The notes under the pieces: generated by a model
What the model saw: the letters and a program-made list of their open reading frames with translations, nothing else
Told to the model about the DNA's origin: nothing
The model's database searches: none
Shown here: positions 53,240 through 61,250 of the stretch, one piece after another
Position numbering within the stretch: the first letter of the stretch is position 1
Layout: the number at the start of each line of letters is the position of its first letter
DNA from: Alistipes sp.
GTDB taxonomy: Bacteria > Bacteroidota > Bacteroidia > Bacteroidales > Rikenellaceae
Assembly (NCBI GenBank): GCA_017536555.1
Contig: JAFXHE010000002.1
Coordinates: forward strand, 38,684 to 102,683
Direction: 5' to 3'
DNA length: 64,000 nt
Program-made: the position numbers and the translations under genes

Positions 53240-54964
53240 CTATTGCTGTGTTATGGTTAGTATATGCTCCGCCATTTTATCGCTGTCGTAGCCCTTCTCC
53301 ACCGCCTTCTTCCAGTAGGTCTCTGCCATAAACTTCTCGCCCAGCGACCATAAGATGTCGCCATAGTGGGCTAAAATGTCGGGATCACGCTGTCCATCTA
53401 ACGACAATGCTTGGCGCATTAGTGTCTTTGCCTCGCTGTTACGACCCAGGCGGTGCAATACCCACGCATAGGTATCTATGTATGTGGCATTGCCACGCTC
53501 CAGCTCTGTGGCGCGTTTTGCCATAGCCTCGGCGCGTTCAAGATCCTTATCGAGCAGACTTAAGAAGTAGGCGTAATTATTCAGAACAGCCACATTGTCA
53601 GCATTATAACCTAAAGCCTTATCATAGGCCTTGAAGCTCTTGCTGTCACACTTATCCTCGTGGTATATATCGCCTATCATACCCCATATCTGGCTACGCT
53701 CAATGTCGTTCTCGGCAAACTTTACACCACGCTTAAGACCCTTTATGGCTGTGGCATAGTCGCCCTGCTGCATTGTGTTATATGCTGTGTATAGTATAAT
53801 ATTCACATCGTCAGCAAAGCGAGCCTGTGCTGCAGCAAGGTCTATGGCCATCTCCTCCGTGCGTCCCATAAGCTCCTCGAGCTGTATCACCGCAATATAG
53901 TCATCTGCGATAGTCGTGGGGTGGTTGAGGTTGCGACGCAACAGCTCCAACGCCTCGTCATCGCTGCCTGCGGCAAGCAGGTGTGTAGCATATCGCTCCA
54001 CCACAGGCTTGTCGTTAGGATAGTCCACAGCTAATTTCATTATGATACCGCCCAAACGGAAGAAGTTATTGCGATAGAAGTCAGTGTTTGTCGTGAGCCT
54101 GTCTATATACTCGATTTTGCGAGCTACATCATATCGCTCGTCGGCAAGGAGTCGCTCAATGTAGTCGAGCATCTGGCGGTGGTTGCCACGTCGTGCGTGG
54201 TACTCTGCAATCTCCTCCAACGTATTTAGGTTGGTGCTATCTATACGGAAGGCGCGCTCGTATGTCGCTGTTGCCAATGAGTCCTGACCCGATGCCTCGT
54301 ATGCCTGTGCGAGGTTTATGCATATATCAATGTCGTATGGTAGCTCACTAACAAGCTGCTCGCCCTCCTTTATCACGCGTGCATATTGGCGTGTGTCGAG
54401 CAGCAGGTTCTGTTTGAGCATACTCAACACCGAGTTACGCCCCATACGTAGCTCTGCAGAGTCGAGTATAGATATCGCCGAGTAGGGCATACCCTCGATA
54501 CCGTAGAGCAGTGCCAGGGCGTGATATGTGGCAAGGTCGCGGTTGTCAAGCGACATAAGGTGGCGATATATCGGCAGAGCTTTGTGGTATTGCCCGAGTG
54601 TCAGCAGTAGCGAGCCGTAGTTATTCACATACCACTTATTGCTGCTGTCTATTTTGTAAGCTCTCTCGGCGTGGTGCAGGGCGCGACGACGATCTGTCGA
54701 CGACGAGAGGCTCAAGTAGTAGTGTGCGGGTGCGTATGTCGAATCCTCGGCGATAAGCTCCTGCCAGATGTTACGCGCTGTGGTGGTGTCTCTATGTATG
54801 GCAAATCGCTGCACCGCCTCGCTATGGCGATAGGTGCGTCTGTGTGATGGCTCAACGCCCTCGCTTATGCTGTCACGCACGATGGGCATAGCGCCGTATG
54901 CTGACTCGTGTGCTGTAATCACGAGTGCTGCTACAACAGAGAGTATAATGCCTATAAACCTCAC
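53240..54964 (-). CDS. exported TPR protein
   Basis: 574 aa. Signal peptide (IILSVVAALVITAHESAYG). Tetratricopeptide repeats run through most of the length, for example APAHYYLSLSSSTDRRRAL, NKWYVNNYGSLLLTLGQYHKAL, NVAVLNNYAYFLSLLDKDLERA and YIDTYAWVLHRLGR. It is a periplasmic or outer-membrane scaffold often found before EnvC-like genes in Bacteroidetes. First gene of the TPR-envC-ybeY-mnmG unit. Confidence 0.85.
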   Translation of the reverse strand: MRFIGIILSVVAALVITAHESAYGAMPIVRDSISEGVEPSHRRTYRHSEAVQRFAIHRDTTTARNIWQELIAEDSTYAPAHYYLSLSSSTDRRRALHHAERAYKIDSSNKWYVNNYGSLLLTLGQYHKALPIYRHLMSLDNRDLATYHALALLYGIEGMPYSAISILDSAELRMGRNSVLSMLKQNLLLDTRQYARVIKEGEQLVSELPYDIDICINLAQAYEASGQDSLATATYERAFRIDSTNLNTLEEIAEYHARRGNHRQMLDYIERLLADERYDVARKIEYIDRLTTNTDFYRNNFFRLGGIIMKLAVDYPNDKPVVERYATHLLAAGSDDEALELLRRNLNHPTTIADDYIAVIQLEELMGRTEEMAIDLAAAQARFADDVNIILYTAYNTMQQGDYATAIKGLKRGVKFAENDIERSQIWGMIGDIYHEDKCDSKSFKAYDKALGYNADNVAVLNNYAYFLSLLDKDLERAEAMAKRATELERGNATYIDTYAWVLHRLGRNSEAKTLMRQALSLDGQRDPDILAHYGDILWSLGEKFMAETYWKKAVEKGYDSDKMAEHILTITQQ

Positions 54965-55007
54965 AGATGTCGCGTTAAAGTGTTAAATAATAGTGTTATA
55001 TCTACTA

Positions 55008-55066
55008 TTAAGGGCTATTAATGGTCTTTGGAGAATACTCCTCTTGGGACCCTTAATTGCCCTTAA
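55008..55066. repeat. 59-bp imperfect inverted repeat between pheS and the TPR gene
   Basis: Outer arms TTAAGGGC (55008-55015) and GCCCTTAA (55059-55066), inner arms GGTC/GACC, and an apical GGAG-AATA-CTCC hairpin. No T tract on either strand, so it is not a standard terminator. It could be a processing or attenuation structure in the pheS 3' end or the TPR operon leader. Confidence 0.45.
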
Positions 55067-55091
55067 ATCGTCTTGCGCGGTTATGCGCCGT

Positions 55092-56117
55092 TTAGAGTGC
55101 GCTCTCAAACTGGTTGAGGAAGCGTACATCGTTCTCGAAGTATAGACGCAGGTCGCCCACGCCATACTTGAGCATTGCGATACGCTCAATACCCATACCA
55201 AATGCGAAGCCAGAGAACTCCTTGGGGTCGATGTTATTAGCCTCCAACACGTTGGGGTCAACCATACCGCAACCCATAATCTCAAGCCAGCCAGTACCCT
55301 TACATACACCGCAACCCTTGCCACCGCAGATTGAGCAAGATACATCAACCTCTGCCGAGGGCTCTGTGAAGGGGAAATAGGATGGACGCATACGTATCTG
55401 TGCCTGCTCGCCGAAGAGCTCCTTGGCGAAGTAGAGCAGCGACTGCTTCATATCGGCAAACGATACGTTACGGTCTATGTAGAGACCCTCAATCTGGTGG
55501 AAGATGCAGTGTGCACGATAAGAGATAGCCTCGTTACGGAACACTCTACCTGGGCAGATAACACGGATAGGGGGCTTCTGACGCTCCATTGTGCGCACCT
55601 GAATAGATGAGGTGTGAGTACGCAACACCACGTCGGGAGTCTTCTCAATGAAGAATGTATCCTGCATATCGCGTGCGGGGTGCTCGGGCGGGAAGTTGAG
55701 TGCCGAGAATACGTGCCAGTCATCCTCTATTTCGGGGCCATCAGCTACGGTGTAGCCCAAGCGCGAGAAGATGTTGACAATCTCGTTGCGCACAATAGAG
55801 ATAGGGTGGCGCGAGCCAACCTGCTCTACCGAGCCTGGACGTGTCATATCGTCGATCTTCGAGGCGTTGCGCTCGGCAGCAGCACCGATACTCTCTTTGA
55901 GGGCATTGATACGCTCTGTGGCTCTATTTTTGAGGAGGTTGAGACGCTGTCCTAACTCACGCTTTTCGGTGGCAGGAACGCTCTTAAACTCCTCCATCAA
56001 GGCTCCTAAAGCACCCTTCTTACCCAAGATCTTGATGCGGAAAGCCTCGACGTCGGCAGCTGTCTGTGGCGCGAATGTGTCGATTTCGTTTAAAAGTTGT
56101 TCGATTTTATTGATCAT
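55092..56117 (-). CDS. pheS: phenylalanyl-tRNA synthetase alpha subunit
   Basis: 341 aa. N-terminal coiled-coil arm, then the class II core with RPGSVEQVGSRHPISIV, HPARDMQDTFFI, VFRNEAISYRAHCIFHQIEG and the motif 3 region GFAFGMGIERIAML. It contains the cysteine set CSICGGKGCGVCKGTGW seen in a subset of PheS proteins. It works with PheT, which is not adjacent here. Own promoter at 56196-56203, overlapped downstream by a dyad. Confidence 0.95.
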   Translation of the reverse strand: MINKIEQLLNEIDTFAPQTAADVEAFRIKILGKKGALGALMEEFKSVPATEKRELGQRLNLLKNRATERINALKESIGAAAERNASKIDDMTRPGSVEQVGSRHPISIVRNEIVNIFSRLGYTVADGPEIEDDWHVFSALNFPPEHPARDMQDTFFIEKTPDVVLRTHTSSIQVRTMERQKPPIRVICPGRVFRNEAISYRAHCIFHQIEGLYIDRNVSFADMKQSLLYFAKELFGEQAQIRMRPSYFPFTEPSAEVDVSCSICGGKGCGVCKGTGWLEIMGCGMVDPNVLEANNIDPKEFSGFAFGMGIERIAMLKYGVGDLRLYFENDVRFLNQFESAL

Positions 56118-56168
56118 ACGTTATCGAAGTATTATTTTTGTCGAATATGTATTAATTTTATCGTGGCA

Positions 56169-56194
56169 ACGTTCATTATATGTATATTGAACGT
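56169..56194. promoter_or_regulatory. 26-bp dyad in the pheS/patatin divergent region
   Basis: Arms ACGTTCA (56169-56175) and TGAACGT (56188-56194) separated by 12 AT-rich bases. It begins next to the pheS -7 element, at the expected pheS transcription start. Operator or leader hairpin; it might also act on the patatin gene on the other side. Confidence 0.45.
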
Positions 56195-56195
56195 A

Positions 56196-56203
56196 CAAAG
56201 TTA
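56196..56203 (-). promoter_or_regulatory. -7 element TAACTTTG (minus strand) of pheS
   Basis: TAnnTTTG on the minus strand, 78 bases before the pheS ATG. Confidence 0.6.
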
Positions 56204-56218
56204 CTAATAATTTCCGAA

Positions 56219-58525
56219 ATGAGAATTTTTTCTACCATAATAATCACTCTTTTACTCTCTTTGCCGCTATTTTTCGCGCCAAAAGCGGCAGCACAGAGCG
56301 TGGGTGTAGTAATGAGTGGCGGTGGCGCAAAAGGTCTTTATCATATTGGCGTACTACGTGCATTGGAGGAGAATGAGATACCTATAGACTACATTGCGGG
56401 AACATCTATGGGCTCGATAATAGGTGCTATGTATGCCTCGGGTTATAGTGTCGAGGAGATGGAGCAGGTGGCCCTCTCGGGCGATATGGCTAAATGGGTG
56501 AGTGGTAGCATAGACCCCAAATACAAGTACTACTATATGGAACGCGACAAGTTTAGTAGTATGTTGACGCTGCGATTTGACACAAGTTCGCGTGCCGATA
56601 AGTCCAAGAGCGATAGACGATTACACCTGCCTATATCGGTGATAAACACCGCCGAGATAGATGTGGCCCTCAATCGCTTCTTTGCCCAGCCATCAGCCGT
56701 TGCCGAGGGTGACTTTACGCGACTTATGATTCCCTATCTGTGCGTGGCTACAGATATGAATGCCCACACAGCCGTAGTTCTCACCAAGGGTGATTTGGCG
56801 CGTGCTGTGCGTGCCTCAATGGCTCTACCCGTAGCCTTTCCACCTGTGGAGATTGACTCGGTGATGATGTGTGATGGTGGATGTTACGACAACTTCCCGT
56901 GGCGATCTATGGACGAGGCGTTTCATCCCGATATACTCATTGGCGCGTGCTGCGTTGAGATAGAGAGCGAACTGGATAACGACACCTCGGTTGTGGATCA
57001 GGTTATGTCGCTGATAACTATGCCTTCGGACTTTAATATGCCCGAGGGACGCTCGGTGCTTATACAGCGAGCTGTGGACGCCTCAACGCTCGACTTTAAC
57101 CTCGCCGATGAGATTATGGCACAAGGCTATAACGATGCCCTCAAGGCTATACCACAGATACGCGAGCTTGTGGCACGTCGCATAACCGATGAGGAGTTGC
57201 GTGAGCGTCGTCATACCTTCCGCAGTAGCTGGTCGCAGCCACATGTGGCAACAATCTATGCAGAGGGTATAGAGGCTAACCAGCAGGAGATGGTAGACCA
57301 CGTTATGCATATGGGACAGCGCAGATCGGAGCAGTCGGAGCTCACCATTGAGCGTGCTGGTGAGAACTACCTCACGATGCTCTCTAACTTAAGTGTGAGC
57401 AGCGACTTCCCGAATATCCGCTATAACCCTGCGACAGCAAAATATAATATGCATCTGCAGCTCAAGACCAAGCCCAATCTTGACGTAGCGATAGGTGGAA
57501 ATATCTCATCTACGGCATTCAACCAGGCGTATGTGGGTGTGAAGTATGGCTGGTGGGGTAGAGTTGTGCAGTCGTTCTCGGCAGATGTACTTCTTGGCCC
57601 TGTCTACACGATGGTACGAGCGGGTGGTCGCACAGAGCTTGCTCATCGCTATCCGTTGTACTTTGATTATATGTATAATTTCAACATTACAAACACTTTA
57701 CGCGGACACTTCGGTAATATAACTCCCGTTGACAATAGCTTTCAAATGAAGGTTATGGAGAACTTCTTGTCGCTGTCAGTAGGCTCGGCCTTTGCCCCTA
57801 AAAGTGTGGCCGACTTCACGCTGCACTTGGGTCAAAACGGGTATAGCTATGAGATGGCAGACTACCCGCGTCGTCAATACACCCACTTCTCATACCTCGC
57901 GGGTGCTTTGTCGTTGGAGCGTTCAACACTCAATAAGCCGCTCTTCCCAACGGCTGGCTCGTTGCTCGATATCTCGGCGATATATGTCTATGGTCGTGAT
58001 GAGCGTGACTCGCGTGGCGATATGATATACCCCGATGGTGATGACTATATCAATATGCGCCGTCAGTGGTGGGGTGTAAAGCTGCTGTGGGAGCAATATT
58101 TCGACATTATAGACAGGGGTGCTTTCTCGTTAGGCTATGCTGTCGAGGGGGTCTTTACCAACCACGCTGCGCTCGACTCTGTTGAGGCCACCGAGCTCTC
58201 TGCGCCGCAGTATGCGCCCCTGTTGCACTCACGAATGATATATATGCCCGAGTTCCGCGCAAACTACTATTTGGGTGTCGGCATTATGCCTACAGTGCGC
58301 ATTATCGAGAACCTGTATGCACGCTTGAGTGTCTATGCTATGTGGCGTGACAGATATATGGGTGATGTTATGCACTATATGTCCGATTTCTCGCTGATTT
58401 ACCACACTCCGATAGGGCCTGTGAGCCTTGCGTTGACGAAGTATGACTTCAACACCACAAACAATATGTATCTCACATTCAACTTCGGCTATGCGATATT
58501 CGGGCAAAAGGGACTCTTCTATTAG
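56219..58525 (+). CDS. patatin-like phospholipase with C-terminal outer-membrane barrel
   Basis: 768 aa from ATG 56219, preferred over an ATG 13 codons earlier because it begins a signal peptide (IFSTIIITLLLSLPLFF). Patatin domain about 27-330: oxyanion GGGAKG, nucleophile GTSMGS (S63) and the dyad aspartate in MCDGGCYDNF (D219). A POTRA-like stretch follows, then a C-terminal barrel (about 430-768) ending with an aromatic residue (GQKGLFY). This layout matches the type V-like secreted lipases (PlpD type) of Bacteroidetes. The substrate is probably phospholipid. Confidence 0.92.
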   Translation: MRIFSTIIITLLLSLPLFFAPKAAAQSVGVVMSGGGAKGLYHIGVLRALEENEIPIDYIAGTSMGSIIGAMYASGYSVEEMEQVALSGDMAKWVSGSIDPKYKYYYMERDKFSSMLTLRFDTSSRADKSKSDRRLHLPISVINTAEIDVALNRFFAQPSAVAEGDFTRLMIPYLCVATDMNAHTAVVLTKGDLARAVRASMALPVAFPPVEIDSVMMCDGGCYDNFPWRSMDEAFHPDILIGACCVEIESELDNDTSVVDQVMSLITMPSDFNMPEGRSVLIQRAVDASTLDFNLADEIMAQGYNDALKAIPQIRELVARRITDEELRERRHTFRSSWSQPHVATIYAEGIEANQQEMVDHVMHMGQRRSEQSELTIERAGENYLTMLSNLSVSSDFPNIRYNPATAKYNMHLQLKTKPNLDVAIGGNISSTAFNQAYVGVKYGWWGRVVQSFSADVLLGPVYTMVRAGGRTELAHRYPLYFDYMYNFNITNTLRGHFGNITPVDNSFQMKVMENFLSLSVGSAFAPKSVADFTLHLGQNGYSYEMADYPRRQYTHFSYLAGALSLERSTLNKPLFPTAGSLLDISAIYVYGRDERDSRGDMIYPDGDDYINMRRQWWGVKLLWEQYFDIIDRGAFSLGYAVEGVFTNHAALDSVEATELSAPQYAPLLHSRMIYMPEFRANYYLGVGIMPTVRIIENLYARLSVYAMWRDRYMGDVMHYMSDFSLIYHTPIGPVSLALTKYDFNTTNNMYLTFNFGYAIFGQKGLFY

Positions 58526-58596
58526 TCGCTTTTTGGGTTGGCGGCGGTAGCTTGTAAGTTTTACCTTTTTCTGTTTCGCGTTTACGGTTTTTTTAC

Positions 58597-58604
58597 TATC
58601 TTTG
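58597..58604 (+). promoter_or_regulatory. -7 element TATCTTTG of the polyprenyl synthase gene
   Basis: Perfect TAnnTTTG, 19 bases before the ATG at 58624. Confidence 0.65.
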
Positions 58605-58623
58605 CGTTGTTAACCACGACAAT

Positions 58624-59640
58624 ATGGTATCTATTGACTCAATTCGCAAACCGATATTAGCCGATCTCGAGGCATTTGATGCTTTCGTTGGCGAGAACTT
58701 CAGCGCCGAGGGCGAGATGTTGCAGGAGATGCTAACCTATGCGCTATCATCGCGTGGCAAGGGCGTGCGCCCGATGCTAACTCTTCTATCTGCATCGCTG
58801 CATAGCCCCAATGCCGAGGCTGCTGACGACAGTTGTGGTAGTGTCAGACACTGCTCAAAGCGCACATATCTCGCTGCTATGCTCGTCGAGATGATACACA
58901 CAGCATCTCTGATACACGATGACGTGCTTGACTCGGCTGACGAGCGACGCGGTAAGCCGTCGGTAAATGCCAAGTGGCAGAGCGACACGGCGATAATCCT
59001 CGGCGACTATATCCTTGCTCGCACTATGTCGATAGGTATGTCAAGTGCGCAGTATGACCTTGTGTCGTATGTGGGTAGTGCTATGAGCACGCTGTGCGAG
59101 GGCGAGGTGCTTCAGAGTCAGCACGCTCAAAAGTTCGATACCACGCGCGAGGACTATCTGCGCATAATATATCAGAAGACAGCGAGCCTCTTGGGTGTTA
59201 GTGCCGCTACGGGTGCTCTGTCTGTTGGTGCTTCGCGTGAGGATGTGGAGCGTCTGTGCAAGTTCGGCGAGGCATTGGGTATGGCTTTCCAGATTCAGGA
59301 CGACATACTCGACTATAACCGCCAGAACAACACGGGTAAGCCCGCCAATAACGACCTGCGTGAGCATAAGATTACGTTGCCTCTGATTGAGGTTATGGAG
59401 CGTGCCTCGGACGAGGAGCGTGCCCATATCTTGGAGCTGTTGCGTCGCTGCCACGAGGACGAGGCGGCGGTAGACGAGCTACATGCCATCGTCGTCAAGG
59501 GAGATGGTGCTGCGCTTGCGGCACAGACAATGCAGGCGTACCTGTCGCGTGCTATGCACCTTGTGTCGAAGTATCCCGACTCGCCATACCGTCGAGCTTT
59601 GATCGACCTATGCGCCTTTATTGCGGAGCGTGACCGATAA
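58624..59640 (+). CDS. polyprenyl (long-chain) diphosphate synthase
   Basis: 338 aa. First aspartate-rich motif LIHDDVLDSADERRGKP, second FQIQDDILDY, plus GKGVRPMLTLL near the N-terminus. It condenses isopentenyl diphosphate onto an allylic primer, probably to make the side chain of menaquinone. Chain length is not certain from sequence. There is a low-complexity insertion around residues 62-75. Own promoter; the MFS gene follows after 47 bases. Confidence 0.93.
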   Translation: MVSIDSIRKPILADLEAFDAFVGENFSAEGEMLQEMLTYALSSRGKGVRPMLTLLSASLHSPNAEAADDSCGSVRHCSKRTYLAAMLVEMIHTASLIHDDVLDSADERRGKPSVNAKWQSDTAIILGDYILARTMSIGMSSAQYDLVSYVGSAMSTLCEGEVLQSQHAQKFDTTREDYLRIIYQKTASLLGVSAATGALSVGASREDVERLCKFGEALGMAFQIQDDILDYNRQNNTGKPANNDLREHKITLPLIEVMERASDEERAHILELLRRCHEDEAAVDELHAIVVKGDGAALAAQTMQAYLSRAMHLVSKYPDSPYRRALIDLCAFIAERDR

Positions 59641-59687
59641 CCATTGCGCCCGACGTAACCGAGAGAAATAACTTAATACATAACAAT

Positions 59688-60974
59688 ATGAGTACAGAAA
59701 AGAAAAGTAATGTGTTGGCGATTATCGTGATGATCTTGCTCTTCGGTATGATCTCATTCGTCACCAACCTTGCATCTCCTATGGGTGATGTGCTTAAGAA
59801 TCAGTTTGGCGTTGCTAACTGGATGGGTACACTTGGCGTATTTGCCAACTTTATTGCCTATGCAGTTATGGGTATTCCTGCGGGTAACCTCTTGCAGAAG
59901 CGCGGTTACAAGTTTACGGCGTTGGCTGCCGTAGCTGTCGGCTTCACAGGTGTCGGTGTGCAGACTATTGCTGGTCTGTTGGAGGGCGATATCGCCTTTG
60001 GTGTATATCTTCTTGGTGCCTTCATCGCAGGTTTCTCTATGTGTATGCTTAACATCGTGGTAAACCCTATGCTTAACAAGCTCGCAGGTGGTGGTAACCG
60101 TGGTAACCAGCTCTTGCAGGTTGGTGGCTCGTTTAACTCGTTGATGGGTACCGCTGTAATCTTCCTCACAGGTGTCTTCGTTCCGAGTATCACCAATGCC
60201 GAGATTAAGCAGGTCTTCCCCTTGATGTTTATCGCGTTGGCAATCTTTGCTGTTGCCTTCATCGTCATCCTCTTCACCAACATCCCCGAGAACACGCAGC
60301 AGAGTGTTGTTAAGGAGGAGTCGAAGATTGGACCTATGTCGTTCCGTCACTTTGTGCTGGGTGCTGTCGCTATCTTCATCTACGTAGGTGTTGAGGTGGG
60401 TATCCCCAACGTCTTGCAGAAGTGGTTGCAGAATGGTGGTTTGAGCGTCACCGAGGGTGCCGAGGGTATCGCGGCTACCGTTGCCGCTACCTACTGGTTG
60501 CTTATGCTCGTAGGTCGTCTTACGGGTGCTGCTCTTGGTGCCAAGGTGTCGGCAAAGTCTATGCTTACGGCAGTTTCGCTCGTAGGCTTGTGCTTGGTGC
60601 TTGGCGCAATGTTCCTCGACCCCACTATCAGCGTTAACCTCCCCGTGTTTAAGGGCACAGCGGGCTTCGGCATTGCAAATGTCCCTGTGAATGCTGCTCT
60701 GTTGGTGTTGTGTGGCTTGTGTACCTCTGTTATGTGGGGTGGCATCTTCAACCTCGCTGTTGAGGGTCTTGGCAAGTATACCGAGAAGGCTTCAGGTATC
60801 TTTATGGCGTTGGTATGTGGTGGTGGTATCTTGCCGCTCTTGCAGAACTACGTCGTTGACTTGTCGGGCAGCTACCTTGTCAGCTACTGGGTTATTGTTG
60901 CTGGCTTGTGCTACCTGCTCTTCTATGCGCTTGTAGGCTCAAAGAACGTAAACAAGGATATCGAGACAGAGTAA
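59688..60974 (+). CDS. MFS transporter, sugar:H+ symporter (FHS-like)
   Basis: 428 aa with about 12 membrane helices. MGIPAGNLLQKRGYK (loop 2-3 signature of the major facilitator superfamily) and NPMLNKLAGGGNRGNQLLQVGGSFNSLMG resemble the fucose/N-acetylglucosamine branch in Bacteroidetes. The substrate cannot be assigned. Follows the polyprenyl synthase gene by 47 bases; closed by a terminator. Confidence 0.85.
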   Translation: MSTEKKSNVLAIIVMILLFGMISFVTNLASPMGDVLKNQFGVANWMGTLGVFANFIAYAVMGIPAGNLLQKRGYKFTALAAVAVGFTGVGVQTIAGLLEGDIAFGVYLLGAFIAGFSMCMLNIVVNPMLNKLAGGGNRGNQLLQVGGSFNSLMGTAVIFLTGVFVPSITNAEIKQVFPLMFIALAIFAVAFIVILFTNIPENTQQSVVKEESKIGPMSFRHFVLGAVAIFIYVGVEVGIPNVLQKWLQNGGLSVTEGAEGIAATVAATYWLLMLVGRLTGAALGAKVSAKSMLTAVSLVGLCLVLGAMFLDPTISVNLPVFKGTAGFGIANVPVNAALLVLCGLCTSVMWGGIFNLAVEGLGKYTEKASGIFMALVCGGGILPLLQNYVVDLSGSYLVSYWVIVAGLCYLLFYALVGSKNVNKDIETE

Positions 60975-61004
60975 CCTGCGCGTTACCACTGTTTTAGCTA
61001 TTTC

Positions 61005-61036
61005 GCGCCTGCCGATTGCGGTAGGCGCATTTTTTT
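61005..61036 (+). terminator. rho-independent terminator after the MFS gene
   Basis: 9-bp stem GCGCCTGCC (61005-61013) with GGTAGGCGC (61020-61028, one G-U pair), followed by ATTTTTTT. The rest of the gap to 61250 shows a possible -7 element TAATTTTG at 61091-61098 and nothing else. Confidence 0.85.
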
Positions 61037-61250
61037 GTATTCTCTCCGAACAATGTCCCTCGGAGTGTTGGTCGTTTTGGAAATTTTATTTAATTTTGTG
61101 ATGCTATCACACGAGTAGCAGACATATTGAAGGTGTTTTTCGCAGTCCACGAGAATCAACTCCACACTTTCTGTTTTTATACTAATCCACCGCATAGGAG
61201 TTCTACGGTAAAATTATTTGAAGAATTACCCAATTAAAGTCTTTGTTACT

